Positions 39,591 to 48,788 of a stretch of DNA of 64,000 nucleotides are shown here, in pieces. This stretch comes from UBA1822 sp963615055. GTDB lineage: Bacteria; Bacillota; Negativicutes; Veillonellales; Dialisteraceae. Position numbers and translations under genes: made by a program. Each line of letters begins with the position of its first letter. The first letter of the stretch is position 1. The DNA is taken from the NCBI GenBank assembly GCA_963615055.1, contig CAVEFO010000003.1:1-64000 (forward strand), written 5' to 3'. The notes below the pieces were generated by a model that saw only the letters and a program-made list of their open reading frames with translations, ran no database searches and was not told the DNA's origin.

Positions 39591-40724
39591 ATGGCAAATC
39601 AAAAACAAATAGATGCGTGGGTAAGCGAGCTGGCGGGCGCGCTCGATGCGGACGGAAATCTTTCCAATGACAGGGTGGTCGCGCTACGCGACGAAAAAAA
39701 TCTGACGGCAAAGGACCAAGATCAATTGTATGCGGCACTGGAAGCACGTGGCATCGACCTGTCGTTTCCGGAAATCGAGACGGCGAAGAGTGAGGCGGAG
39801 CCGGTAGAAACAAAACGGGAAGGCCTGCCGCTTTCCTCGCCGATGGCGACGTTTGTGAGGCACGAAGACGAGGATCTTTCCGCAGACGATACAGTGCTCA
39901 TGTATCTGAAAGAAATCGGGCGCGTCCCGCTCCTTTCGGCCGAAGAGGAAGTCCGGCTGGCCAAAGACATGGAAACGGGCGCGGCAAAGGACGCCACGGA
40001 AGCAGAGCGATTGGCGGGAGAGCGGGCCAAGCAGAAATTGGCGGATGCGAATCTTCGTCTCGTCGTGTCCGTCGCGAAAAAATATCTCGGTCGCGGTCTC
40101 CATTTCTTGGATCTCATTCAGGAAGGAAACATGGGGCTTTTGCGCGCCGTCGCGAAATTCGATTATCACAAGGGATATAAATTCAGCACGTATGCGACAT
40201 GGTGGATTCGGCAGGCGATCACGCGCGCCATCGCCGATCAGTCACGCACCATTCGTGTGCCGGTCCATATGGTGGAGACCATCAATAAAATCAACCGCGC
40301 TTCTCGCGAGCTTTTGCAGAAATACGGACGCGAAGCGACGAATGAAGAGATTGCCGCCGCCGTCCACATGAGCGTGGATAAATTGATGCGGATACGGAAA
40401 ATTGCGCAAGAGCCAATCTCCTTGGAGACACCGGTCGGAGAGAAAGCCGATTCGCATCTGCAAGATTTCTTGGAAGATCGGGATGCCGTTTCTCCCGATG
40501 ACGCCGCCGGATCGATCCTTCTCCACGAGCAGCTCGCCGCACTGATGGGATCGCTGACCGCGCGCGAGCAGGAAGTCTTGGCGCTCCGCTACGGTCTTCG
40601 TGACGGGAAAATACGGACGCTGGAAGAAGTCGGCGCCCATTTCGGCGTGACGCGCGAGCGGATTCGGCAAATCGAAGGGAAAGCGCTCTCCAAACTCAAA
40701 AAGACGGCGAAACCGTTGCGCTGA
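39591..40724 (+). CDS. rpoD: Primary sigma factor RpoD/SigA
   Basis: 377 aa from ATG 39591 after AAGGAG. Region 1.2 is DTVLMYLKEIGRVPLLS, region 2 contains DLIQEGNMGLLRAVAKFDY, GYKFSTYATWWIRQAI, and region 4 has EVGAHFGVTRERIRQIEGKAL. A short region 1.1-like acidic N-terminus is present. The size fits a Firmicute SigA rather than the longer proteobacterial form. The consensus -35/-10 boxes seen in this window fit its promoter recognition. Confidence 0.97.
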   Translation: MANQKQIDAWVSELAGALDADGNLSNDRVVALRDEKNLTAKDQDQLYAALEARGIDLSFPEIETAKSEAEPVETKREGLPLSSPMATFVRHEDEDLSADDTVLMYLKEIGRVPLLSAEEEVRLAKDMETGAAKDATEAERLAGERAKQKLADANLRLVVSVAKKYLGRGLHFLDLIQEGNMGLLRAVAKFDYHKGYKFSTYATWWIRQAITRAIADQSRTIRVPVHMVETINKINRASRELLQKYGREATNEEIAAAVHMSVDKLMRIRKIAQEPISLETPVGEKADSHLQDFLEDRDAVSPDDAAGSILLHEQLAALMGSLTAREQEVLALRYGLRDGKIRTLEEVGAHFGVTRERIRQIEGKALSKLKKTAKPLR

Positions 40725-40739
40725 AAGGAGGAGTTTCCG

Positions 40740-41339
40740 ATGACAAAAGAAACGCGGCCCATCCTTCTGGCGTCCGCCTCACCGAGACGAAAAGAAATTT
40801 TGGAAGAGATGGGGATCGCCTTTACGGTGGAGCCGTCCCGCTACGAAGAAAACAACGCGCAAGATTTGCCGCCGGATGTATTGGCGGAGCGGCAGGCACG
40901 GGGGAAGGCCGAGGAAGTCGCGCGGCGCCTATCCCCCACGTGTCCCGTCTTGGGCGCGGATACGATTGTCGCGATTAACGGGGAAATATTGGGGAAACCG
41001 CGAGACAAAGATGACGCGGCAAGAATGCTCTCGCTCCTTTCGGGGCGGACACACGAAGTCATGACGGGCGTCGCCGTCGTGCGGGGCGAGATGACAGTCA
41101 GCGGTGTCGCGCGGACAAAAGTTTCCTTTCTTCCGATTTCGGAAGCGGACATCGCGGCCTATATCGCGACGGGGGAACCGATGGATAAAGCGGGCGCCTA
41201 CGCCATCCAAGGAATCGGCGGCCGATTTGTGAGAGAAATTGACGGCTCGCGCTACAATGTGATCGGACTTCCCAAAGCATTGACGCGAAAATTGTTGGAG
41301 GAAATTGGTAATGGCGATGATACGGGAAACGGCGGATGA
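40740..41339 (+). CDS. maf: Maf-family nucleotide pyrophosphatase
   Basis: 199 aa with AAAGGAGGAG. LLASASPRRKEIL at the N-terminus, GADTIVAINGEILGKP in the centre and DKAGAYAIQGIGGRFV are the Maf signatures. It hydrolyses dTTP/UTP or modified nucleotides and affects division. It ends inside the start region of radC (29-bp overlap), so the two are coupled. Confidence 0.95.
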   Translation: MTKETRPILLASASPRRKEILEEMGIAFTVEPSRYEENNAQDLPPDVLAERQARGKAEEVARRLSPTCPVLGADTIVAINGEILGKPRDKDDAARMLSLLSGRTHEVMTGVAVVRGEMTVSGVARTKVSFLPISEADIAAYIATGEPMDKAGAYAIQGIGGRFVREIDGSRYNVIGLPKALTRKLLEEIGNGDDTGNGG

Positions 41340-41997
41340 AGACCGCCCGCGCGAAAAATTTGCCCGAAACGCGACATTGGCGACGGATGAGGATTTGGTC
41401 GCCATCTTGCTTCGGACGGGATATCGGGGCTGCGGCGTCCGTGATTTGGCGGCGCAAGTCACAAACCGCTTGGGCGCGGGGAGCCTTCGCGAGTGGCACG
41501 GCGATTTGAATTGGCGGGATTTGGAAGAAATCAAGGGCATCGGACGCGACAAAGCGATCACCATCTGCGCGGCCATCGAGCTCGGCAGACGCATTTCCCA
41601 ACGCACGGCCGTGCAAGATCGCGAACATATGAATGAGGCGAAAAAAGTTTTCCGTTATTTCGTCGATCAGCTCTGGGACCAATCGCAGGAACATTTTTTT
41701 GCGTGCTATCTCGATGTAAAAAATTGTCTGCTGGGCACGCAGGAAATCAGTGTCGGAAACGTGGCAGCGGCACCGGTCGATATCAAAGAAGTGCTGCGCT
41801 GGGGCATTCGCTACAAAGCTTACGGCATCATTTTGGTACACAACCATCCCTCCGGCGATCCGACACCTTCGGAGAGCGATATCCGCCTCACGCGAAAATT
41901 TGCCAAAGCGGCGGAGTTTCTAGATATGCGCGTCCTCGATCACGTCATCATCGGCGGCCGCCGCTATATTTCCTTATTCGACGAAGACATGATGTGA
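41311..41997 (+). CDS. radC: RadC/JAB-domain protein
   Basis: 228 aa from ATG 41311, 7 nt after GGAGGAA. A helix-hairpin-helix N-terminal part (NWRDLEEIKGIGRDKAITI) leads to the JAB/MPN+ domain with the metal site HNHPSGDPTPSESD and CYLDVKNCLLG. Despite the name, a DNA-repair role for RadC is doubtful. Neighbour order maf-radC is typical, but the usual mreB does not follow. Confidence 0.95.
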   Translation: MAMIRETADEDRPREKFARNATLATDEDLVAILLRTGYRGCGVRDLAAQVTNRLGAGSLREWHGDLNWRDLEEIKGIGRDKAITICAAIELGRRISQRTAVQDREHMNEAKKVFRYFVDQLWDQSQEHFFACYLDVKNCLLGTQEISVGNVAAAPVDIKEVLRWGIRYKAYGIILVHNHPSGDPTPSESDIRLTRKFAKAAEFLDMRVLDHVIIGGRRYISLFDEDMM

Positions 41998-42056
41998 TTT
42001 CTTGCATGAGGAAACGGGAAATTGTATAATGAAGAAAATTTTTTGGGAGGTGCCAA

Positions 42057-42386
42057 ATGGAAGAAGAAAAACATTCCGCCAAATCAAAAGGCTACAATGA
42101 CGTGATTTATGAAGTGCGCTGGATGCCCGTCATGGAGCGTCCGGAGTACCAAGAAGGCCCCGTCCGCGATGCGCTCGTCGAGCTCCGCGACATCATGGGC
42201 GAAGCGAATTTCGACAAATACGTGAACAACAGCTTGATTCGGATCACCTACGACGGAAGCCGCCTCATGCTGATCACCAAATCGGAACTTCACCGCACGC
42301 TGCTCATGGGCATGTACTTCGAAGCCATCTGCGCCGCGTTCCACGTGGATAATTATCGCGTCGTCAGTCAGGTCAACGGATATTGA
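42057..42386 (+). CDS. Small protein resembling the DnaA N-terminal domain (domain I)
   Basis: 109 aa with GGGAGG before ATG. After about 35 divergent residues, the stretch ELRDIMGEANFDKYVNNSLI, ITYDGSRLMLITKSELHRTL and GMYFEAICAAF has the same order of features as DnaA domain I (helix, YxxW/FxxW-like turn, beta-hairpin, NEFxRxWL-type helix, Y..I). It has no AAA+ or DNA-binding part. If real, it could interact with DnaA, DnaB or DnaA regulators. It sits last in the maf-radC group before a terminator. The similarity is by eye only. Confidence 0.5.
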   Translation: MEEEKHSAKSKGYNDVIYEVRWMPVMERPEYQEGPVRDALVELRDIMGEANFDKYVNNSLIRITYDGSRLMLITKSELHRTLLMGMYFEAICAAFHVDNYRVVSQVNGY

Positions 42387-42398
42387 CAGAAGATAGGA

Positions 42399-42427
42399 AA
42401 CGTCACCTTTGGCGGTGGCGTTTTTTG
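42399..42427 (+). terminator. Terminator after the DnaA-domain-I-like gene
   Basis: AACGTCACC (42399-42407) pairs with GGTGGCGTT (42414-42422), one wobble, then TTTTT. Confidence 0.75.
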
Positions 42428-42582
42428 ATGGACGAAAATACATGGATGGAGGCCGATTATTCAACATAAGAGAAAATAGTGTTAATTTGCGGCTCGGTGT
42501 ATGAAAGACTTGCACTAATTTACCATTTTATTTTATAATTGTCTTTAATGTTATATAGGAATGTGGTTTGTGGGGGATGCAT

Positions 42583-43272
42583 ATGATCACCATCGAACAT
42601 GTATATCTGGAGTACAACAAAAATCGGACGACGCTCCGCGATGTGAATATTCATATCGACAAGGGCGAGTTTGTATTTCTCGTGGGGCCTTCGGGCGCGG
42701 GGAAATCTTCGTTTATCAAAATGCTGACGCATGAGATGGTGCCGGGGAAGGGCACGGTGTATGTGGATGATACGAATGTCACGCGGCTCAAGAAGAGCAA
42801 GGTGCCGTATTATCGTCGGAAGTTGGGGATTGTGTTTCAGGATTTCCGGCTGCTGCAAGAGAAAACGGTTTTTGAAAATATCGCGTTCGTTCTGCGCGTG
42901 ACGGGCATTACGAATCCGGACGAAATCCGGGAAAAAGTCATGCGCGCACTGGAATTGGTAAATTTGTCCAATAAAGCGAATGTGCTGCCGAGTGAGCTCT
43001 CCGGCGGGGAGCAGCAGCGCGTGGCGATTGCGCGGGCACTTGTCAATCGGCCGCTGCTTCTTTTGGCGGATGAGCCGACGGGGAATCTGGACCCGCAGAC
43101 GTCGGATGAAATTATGGAGCTTTTCAGCCATATCAATCATATGGGGACGACGATCATCATGGTCACGCACAACAAGGAGCTGGTGAACGCGATGCATAAG
43201 CGCGTCGTTTCCATTGAAGACGGCGAAATTGTGAGCGATGTGAAGAAAGGGGGCTATGACGTCCGTGTGTAA
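42583..43272 (+). CDS. ftsE: Cell-division ATP-binding protein FtsE
   Basis: 229 aa from ATG 42583 (GGGGG six bases upstream). Walker A GPSGAGKSS, Q-loop FQDFRLLQEKTVFENIAF (an FtsE hallmark), signature LSGGEQQRVAIARAL and DEPTGNLDP are present. With FtsX it activates peptidoglycan hydrolases at the septum. It overlaps ftsX by 17 bases. Confidence 0.95.
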   Translation: MITIEHVYLEYNKNRTTLRDVNIHIDKGEFVFLVGPSGAGKSSFIKMLTHEMVPGKGTVYVDDTNVTRLKKSKVPYYRRKLGIVFQDFRLLQEKTVFENIAFVLRVTGITNPDEIREKVMRALELVNLSNKANVLPSELSGGEQQRVAIARALVNRPLLLLADEPTGNLDPQTSDEIMELFSHINHMGTTIIMVTHNKELVNAMHKRVVSIEDGEIVSDVKKGGYDVRV

Positions 43273-44149
43273 TTCATTGGGATATTTTTGCAAGGAAACG
43301 TTTCATTCTTTGATACGCAATAAATTTATGGCGGTCGCCTCCGTCCTGACGGTGACGCTCTCCATGTTCATTTTGGGCGTGTTTCTCTCGCTCGTTTTGA
43401 ATATGAATCACATGGCGTCGTATCTGGAAACGCAGGTGGAGATGTCCGTGTATCTGAAAGAAGGTCTTACGACCGATCAGGTCATGAATGTGGGAAGACG
43501 GCTGAAGGCGCTCCCGGAGATGACGGATATTTCTTTTATTGACCAAGATCGGGCGATGGTGATTTTCCGCGAACGGCTGGGCGATCAGGCGGCGATTTTG
43601 GACTCGGTGAACGGAAATCCGCTCCCGGCGTCCTACAATTTGTCTTTCGCAACCCCGGATGCGCTTCGTTCGGCGGCGATGCTGGCGGCGTCTTTCGATG
43701 AAGTGGACGGCGTGCAATACGGGCAGGACATCATCGAAAAGTTGTACCAAATTTCCCGGGCGATTCGTTTCGGCGGGACGCTTTTGATTGTATTCTTGGC
43801 GGGCGCGGAGCTTTTCATTATTTCCAATACGATTCGGCTCACGGTCTTTGCGCGGCGGCGTGAGATTCAAATCATGAAATATGTCGGCGCGACAAATTCC
43901 TTCATCCGCTGGCCGTTTATGATGGAAGGGATGATCATCGGTTTCATCGGCTCGGGGCTGGCGTCGCTCTTGCTTTGGCAGCTGTACGCGAAAACCATTG
44001 CGGGCGCGGCAGAGGCGGGGCTCGTCTTCGTGCCGCTGATCGGCGTGTACCCTTTCATGCTGTATGTGACGCTTTTCCTCTTGGGAATCGGGATTCTCAT
44101 CGGCGCGATGGGCTCTGTGATTTCCATCCGGAAGTACATGAAAGTGTAA
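43256..44149 (+). CDS. ftsX: Cell-division permease FtsX
   Basis: 297 aa, RBS AAAGGGGG. TM1 (SVLTVTLSMFILGVFLSLVL) is followed by an extracytoplasmic domain (about residues 55-165) and three C-terminal helices, with TVFARRREIQIMKYVGATNSFIRWPF between them as in FtsX. It passes ATP-driven movement of FtsE to the amidase activator or hydrolase outside the membrane. The next gene encodes a likely target. Confidence 0.95.
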   Translation: MTSVCNSLGYFCKETFHSLIRNKFMAVASVLTVTLSMFILGVFLSLVLNMNHMASYLETQVEMSVYLKEGLTTDQVMNVGRRLKALPEMTDISFIDQDRAMVIFRERLGDQAAILDSVNGNPLPASYNLSFATPDALRSAAMLAASFDEVDGVQYGQDIIEKLYQISRAIRFGGTLLIVFLAGAELFIISNTIRLTVFARRREIQIMKYVGATNSFIRWPFMMEGMIIGFIGSGLASLLLWQLYAKTIAGAAEAGLVFVPLIGVYPFMLYVTLFLLGIGILIGAMGSVISIRKYMKV

Positions 44150-44153
44150 GCGT

Positions 44154-45281
44154 ATGAAGAAACAGAAGACATGGATCGCCGCGGCGCTTCTGGTGACGGC
44201 TTTGGTGGGAAGCGGATGGCAGGCGGCGGCGGACGATTTGGAGGATCGGCTGGCGGAAATCCGGAGCCAGATCGCATCGGCCCAAGCGGAGCAGGCGTCC
44301 GCGATGGAAATCATCACGCGCGTGAAGAATTTGCTCGTCGGCATCCAGGCGGAATTGGATGCGGCGAATGCGGAATTGGCCCGCATCCGAGCCGAGCAGG
44401 CCGTTTTGGCGGATAAGATTGCGAAGAACCAAGCGGAACTCGAAGAGGCGATTGCGGCACTGCACCGGCGGCAGGCGATTTTGGCGCGGCGCGTACGGGC
44501 GATTTATATGTACGGGCAGCTGAATTATTTGGAAGTCATCATGGGCTCGAAGTCGTTCAGCGATTTTGCAAATCGTTTGGAATTGTTGAAACGCATCATT
44601 CGCGCAGATTTCAATTTGATTTTGGAAATTCGGCAGCGGCAGGCGGAGATTGAAGCGAAACGCGCCGAGCTGGAAGCGCAGAAGAGAGAAGTGGACGCGC
44701 TGGAGGCGGAAGCGGCCAAGGCGCAGCAGGCCATCGACGCCAAGCGTGCCGAACAGCAGGCGGTCTTGGATGAGGCCAGTCAGCAGAAGGAAGCGGCCGA
44801 GCAGATGGAGCGCGATTTGCAGGCGGACAGCCAAGACATCCAGCGGCGTATTCAACAGCGCGCGGCCGGCGGCGGCGGTGTGCAAATCGTTGGCACGGGG
44901 CAGCTCTCCTGGCCGGTCAGCGGCGGCGTGATCACCTCGCCCCAAGGCTGGCGCACCCATCCCATCTTCGGGACGTCGATTTATCATGCCGGGATGGATA
45001 TCGGCGTCGATGAAGGGACGCCGGTCCATGCGGCGGATGACGGTGTCGTCGTCGATGCGGATTGGCTCGGCGGCTACGGAAACTGCGTTATCATCGATCA
45101 CGGAAACGGAATGCAGACCGTTTATGCGCACAACAGCGCGCTGGTGGTATCGGCGGGACAGAGCGTCGCGAAAGGGGAACTCATTGCGTACGCGGGCTCG
45201 ACGGGCTACTCGACCGGGCCGCATTGCCATTTCGAAGTCCGTATCAATGGGGAACCTGTCGATCCGATGGGGTATTTGTGA
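44154..45281 (+). CDS. EnvC-like M23 peptidase with coiled coil
   Basis: 375 aa with a signal peptide (residues 1-25) and a long coiled coil (about residues 28-235, rich in EAxRAEL repeats), followed by a C-terminal LytM/M23 domain. The zinc ligands appear intact: YHAGMDIG and GPHCHFEV. EnvC and similar proteins dock on FtsX by the coiled coil, and the intact metal site suggests direct endopeptidase activity here. It shares one base with the next gene. Confidence 0.9.
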   Translation: MKKQKTWIAAALLVTALVGSGWQAAADDLEDRLAEIRSQIASAQAEQASAMEIITRVKNLLVGIQAELDAANAELARIRAEQAVLADKIAKNQAELEEAIAALHRRQAILARRVRAIYMYGQLNYLEVIMGSKSFSDFANRLELLKRIIRADFNLILEIRQRQAEIEAKRAELEAQKREVDALEAEAAKAQQAIDAKRAEQQAVLDEASQQKEAAEQMERDLQADSQDIQRRIQQRAAGGGGVQIVGTGQLSWPVSGGVITSPQGWRTHPIFGTSIYHAGMDIGVDEGTPVHAADDGVVVDADWLGGYGNCVIIDHGNGMQTVYAHNSALVVSAGQSVAKGELIAYAGSTGYSTGPHCHFEVRINGEPVDPMGYL

Positions 45282-46423
45282 TGAGAATTTCCGTCAAAAA
45301 GGCGCTGCTCTGGCTCGCGTCGGTCGCTTGCGGCTCCGTCATCGTCTCCGGCGCGGCGCTTGTCTCGTGGGCCGGAGACGTGCCGGCGGCGCTCCGTTTC
45401 TGGCAGACATATCGCGCCATTCACAAAGATTATTTTCGGGAAATTTCCGACACGACGCTGTGGGACAGTGCGACGGCGGGGCTGGTGGAGTCGCTGGACG
45501 ATCCGTATTCCGCGCTGCTTTTGGGTGACGATTACGACAATTTCATGAAACAGACGACGGGAGAATACGGAGGCATCGGCGTCGTAGTCGGCATGGATGC
45601 GGACAATGTGTTTCGTGTCATGACTGTTTTTCCGAAAAGTGCGGCGGAAGCTGCGGACATTTTGCCGGGCGATGTCATTGTTTTCGTCGATTCGCTGTCG
45701 GCGGAAGAAGCGAGCATCGAAGAGATCGCGCAAGCCATTCGCGGCGAGGCCGGCAGCGTGGTGACGCTAAACCTCCTTCGCGACGGCGAGGCGCTGACGA
45801 AAGAAGTCACGCGTTCGCAAATTACCGTGCCGACGGTGGAAGAAAAGAAACTCACGGACGAGATCGGATATTTGCATGTGTATTCGTTTTCGCAAAATAC
45901 AGCCAAAGAATTTCGCGAAAAATTGGCGGATTTGAAAACAAACGGCGCTCAAAAATTGGTGCTGGACCTGCGCATGAATCCCGGCGGTATGGTCGATGTC
46001 GTGACGGAAGTGGCCGGCGACCTTTTGACCGGCGGCACAATTGTGAGCTACCACTCGAAAAACGGCATTTTGCATTCGTATGACGTCAAAGGCGTAGAGA
46101 AACCGATGCCGCTCGCCGTCTTGATTGACAGAAACAGTGCGTCAGCGGCGGAAATTTTAGCGGGCGCCGTGCAGGATAAAAAAGAAGGTGTTGTCTTAGG
46201 TGAGACGAGTTACGGGAAAGGCACAATGCAAATGGTGCTGCCGCTGGCGACAGATGAAGTGCTGAAGCTTTCCATCGCGGAGTATTTGACGGCGGCGGGA
46301 CGCAAAATTGACAAGGTCGGGATCACGCCGGATATAGAAGTCGAATTTTCCGGCCGACTTTTCGAGCCGGAATCGGATGCCGTCATCGCCAAAGCGGTGG
46401 AAGTTTTGGAGGCGCAAAAATAA
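45281..46423 (+). CDS. S41 C-terminal processing peptidase (CtpA-like)
   Basis: 380 aa from ATG 45281, overlapping the M23 gene stop by one base. A signal anchor (LLWLASVACGSVIVSGAAL) precedes the CtpA N-terminal region (WDSATAGLVESLDDPYSALL), a PDZ domain (GIGVVVGMDADNVFRVMTV) and the S41 core with the catalytic Ser in IDRNSASAAEIL and Lys in GETSYGKGTMQ. Such proteases often control murein hydrolases, which fits the position after ftsEX and the M23 protein. Confidence 0.92.
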   Translation: MRISVKKALLWLASVACGSVIVSGAALVSWAGDVPAALRFWQTYRAIHKDYFREISDTTLWDSATAGLVESLDDPYSALLLGDDYDNFMKQTTGEYGGIGVVVGMDADNVFRVMTVFPKSAAEAADILPGDVIVFVDSLSAEEASIEEIAQAIRGEAGSVVTLNLLRDGEALTKEVTRSQITVPTVEEKKLTDEIGYLHVYSFSQNTAKEFREKLADLKTNGAQKLVLDLRMNPGGMVDVVTEVAGDLLTGGTIVSYHSKNGILHSYDVKGVEKPMPLAVLIDRNSASAAEILAGAVQDKKEGVVLGETSYGKGTMQMVLPLATDEVLKLSIAEYLTAAGRKIDKVGITPDIEVEFSGRLFEPESDAVIAKAVEVLEAQK

Positions 46424-46434
46424 AAGGGATGTCA

Positions 46435-46874
46435 AAAAACGGAAACGGATTGTAAGCGCAGTCTTTTTGGTAAATCAGCAAAATACTGTTGCTATCTGAC
46501 GCTATGTTCGTCAATCACTTCAGGCAAAAAAGTCCGTGCCCCGGTACACAGGAAAATTTTAATCCGGCGGCGATTTCTTTCCTTTGCTTCAAGGGTGAGA
46601 CTTCTTCGACCGTTATCTGAGAGAATCATAGGAATTTTTTTCGAGGCAAGGAAAGCGGTGGCGAACATAGCGAGCCTATGTGAGCCATCGCTTGACGCAG
46701 AATCGGGAAAAATTCCGATTCTCTCAGATTCTTCGGTCGAAGAGGCCTCACCCGCCATCCTTTCTTTTTCGGAAAAGAAAGGAAATGAAGAACGACAGGA
46801 GTTCTGCGGGGAAGCGCCCCGCGTGAATTTATATGAAAGAGTTTTGAGAAAACATGAAAATATTTTTTCACAGC
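46435..46874. repeat. R3 long interspersed repeat, copy 1 (with large internal hairpin)
   Basis: The ends match copy 2 at 58406-58680: at the 5' end GATTGTAAGCGCAGTC and TTTTTGGTAAATC..GCA, at the 3' end GAATGAAGAACGACAGGAG-type sequence followed by CCCCGCGTGA and CATGAAAAT. The middle is unique to this copy: arms 46593-46640 and 46706-46753 (GGTGAGACTTCTTCGACCG facing CGGTCGAAGAGGCCTCACC), with an inner GGTGGCGAACATAG/CTATGTGAGCCATC pair. A CCTTTCTTTT-TCGG-AAAAGAAAGG hairpin follows. Small ORFs inside look incidental. Confidence 0.65.
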
Positions 46875-46876
46875 AC

Positions 46877-46913
46877 AAAAAACGGCAACCGGTAAAGGGG
46901 GTTGCCGTTTTTT
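46877..46913. terminator. Bidirectional terminator between R3 and tmcAL
   Basis: AAAAAACGGCAACC (46877-46890) pairs with GGTTGCCGTTTTTT (46900-46913). It serves the minus-strand tmcAL gene and any plus-strand read-through. Confidence 0.85.
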
Positions 46914-46922
46914 CCTAACTTT

Positions 46923-48101
46923 TTATGGGAGAATTTCTGGGGAGCGGGTGTAATCCGCGCCTCCTTTTCGTTCGGTTTCCTGTTTTTGGCACCAGGCGGC
47001 GATGTCCGTCGCTTGGGCGTCCAAAAGTAAATCGCGGACGGTTTCTTCTTGTTCTGTGCGGAGGGCTTTGGCGAAGGATGTGATGACGGGTATTTTGCTT
47101 TGGCGGAGCAAAGATGATGTTGCGGCGCGAAGGGATAGGAGTCGTGCGTAGGCGGCGGGCGCCTTGTTTACAAAAGGAGAGGGTGCGATGTCGGAAAGAA
47201 GAAGCGCCGCGCCGAGGCGACGCAGACGGCTTGTGAGATAGCGTTTGCTTTTGATGGCGGCGAGCATTTCCGAAAAAGAGATTTGTTTCGTTTCGTTTCT
47301 CCATTTGTGTTCCAAGCCTTCCGAAAAGAGAGCGGAGGCTTTCAAGGTTTCTATGGACAACAATCGTGCGCGCAGATGGCAGGCGTCTTCGTAGCGGGAA
47401 AAATCCGTCACGGCGCCTTTGGCGAGACGTGTTTCCAAATCTTGGCGCTCTTCGTCAGGAATGTTTTCGGGAAATTTTCCGGCGGCGATTTCGTTTCGGA
47501 TGGCGGTCGCTGACGGCGCGGCGGGAGAGGTGTCTCGATGAAGGGGAATCAATGTCATCGGGACTGCCGATTGTCGCACGGCGCGGGCGTATTGGATGCC
47601 CAGCAGATTGTTGGGGCGTGAAAGGCCGTCCGCAAGCGCCGGATTTTTTTCGGACAGCACGACATTGACGGCGCGGGAGTAGGGGAGGCCCGTCGCCAGC
47701 ACGGCGCGCAAGTTTTCCGAAAAATCGGGCGCTTCCAAAATATCGGCGACGGCAGTCAGCTCTTCGGCGGAAAAACTTTCCGTTCCGAAGGCGATGGCGT
47801 CGCATCCCAAATCGGCCAAAAGTTTCGCACCGGCCGCCGCAAAATGATCCGCACTTTGGAGGACGAGGCGCGTCGGGAGCTCGACGACGCAATCGACGCC
47901 GGCCAGGACCGCCCATTTCGCACGCAGCCATTTATCGAAGACGGCCGGTTCGCCCCGCTGCACAAAGCTGCCGCTCATGACGGAGATGAGAGCGGCTGCG
48001 GGGTACGTTTCTTTCAGGGCTTGTACAAGTTTTTGATGGCCGAGGTGAAACGGATTCCATTCGGCGACGATGCCGATGCGTTGCGGTGAAAAATGTTTCA
48101 T
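46923..48101 (-). CDS. tmcAL: tRNA(Met) cytidine acetate ligase TmcAL (YlbM family)
   Basis: 392 aa from ATG at 48101 after AGGA. The N-terminal nucleotidyltransferase motif GIVAEWNPFHLGHQKLV, MSGSFVQRGEPAVFDKWLRA and the SxTxIRN-type PSATAIRN are diagnostic. In Bacillus, TmcAL uses acetate and ATP to acetylate the wobble cytidine of elongator tRNA-Met. A start at 48119 (TTG) is possible. It converges with ctpA. Confidence 0.92.
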   Translation of the reverse strand: MKHFSPQRIGIVAEWNPFHLGHQKLVQALKETYPAAALISVMSGSFVQRGEPAVFDKWLRAKWAVLAGVDCVVELPTRLVLQSADHFAAAGAKLLADLGCDAIAFGTESFSAEELTAVADILEAPDFSENLRAVLATGLPYSRAVNVVLSEKNPALADGLSRPNNLLGIQYARAVRQSAVPMTLIPLHRDTSPAAPSATAIRNEIAAGKFPENIPDEERQDLETRLAKGAVTDFSRYEDACHLRARLLSIETLKASALFSEGLEHKWRNETKQISFSEMLAAIKSKRYLTSRLRRLGAALLLSDIAPSPFVNKAPAAYARLLSLRAATSSLLRQSKIPVITSFAKALRTEQEETVRDLLLDAQATDIAAWCQKQETERKGGADYTRSPEILP

Positions 48102-48214
48102 GAATAGGTCCTGACTCAAATTTCTTAAAAACGGCGGAAAAGATATGACTTATTTTATCATGTGTCTTCATCTCTGTGGTATAATAAACAGAAATTTATA
48201 CAGAGGTTTATCAA

Positions 48215-48778
48215 ATGAAATACAGAAATATTTCGCTTACCGTCGCATTGGCGGTCGGCGTATTGTTTTCGGCGGGTTGCGGACAGTCTGTCGAGGATGA
48301 ATTTGCGTTCGGTTCGAGCCGCGTGTCTTGCGGCGGAAAGACGGTGACACTGGAGCTTCCGTTTCCGCTCGGCGTGAACGGTGTCATGGCGGAGGCGGCG
48401 CCCCGCCAAATCTCTACCGTCAATGCGGAAGGGCGCAATGCGTATCTGCAGGTGCTGGTCATGGGGGATGCGGGGGAAACGGATATCCGGGCCGCGGCGG
48501 TGAAAGCGGATGCCGGTCTGCGAGGGAGCCAAGCGGTTTCCAATCTGAAATCGTCTGCGGACACGGTCACGATTGACGGCACGGAAGCGGTGAGACTTAC
48601 GTATTCTTTCACGGACACGGAGCGCGGGCGGTCGGCGCCGCTGACGATACAGGAATATATTTTTGCCAAGGACGATGTGCTTTGGCGCGTCATTTATCAA
48701 TATCGTTCCGACAATGAGACGGGACGCGCTTTGGGCGAACGGGTCGCGGGGAAAATCCGCTACGGCGCTCATTTTTGA
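48215..48778 (+). CDS. Lipoprotein of unknown function
   Basis: 187 aa. A signal peptide with lipobox LFSAGC places the mature N-terminal Cys at about residue 22, so it should be a lipid-anchored envelope protein. The mature domain is beta-rich (VSCGGKTVTLELPFPLGVNG, YLQVLVMG, TVTIDGTEAVRLTYSFTD, EYIFAKDDVLWRVIYQY), a PsbP/LpqN-like pattern of small extracytoplasmic domains, but I cannot assign the family. A TATAAT at 48180-48185 is a likely -10 box. The DUF4321 gene follows after 10 bp. Confidence 0.75.
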   Translation: MKYRNISLTVALAVGVLFSAGCGQSVEDEFAFGSSRVSCGGKTVTLELPFPLGVNGVMAEAAPRQISTVNAEGRNAYLQVLVMGDAGETDIRAAAVKADAGLRGSQAVSNLKSSADTVTIDGTEAVRLTYSFTDTERGRSAPLTIQEYIFAKDDVLWRVIYQYRSDNETGRALGERVAGKIRYGAHF

Positions 48779-48788
48779 GAGGGAGGAT

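Noticed and set aside
46595..46918. 107-codon ORF inside R3 copy 1
   Set aside because: It is made by the inverted-repeat sequence and is not preserved in copy 2; no RBS.
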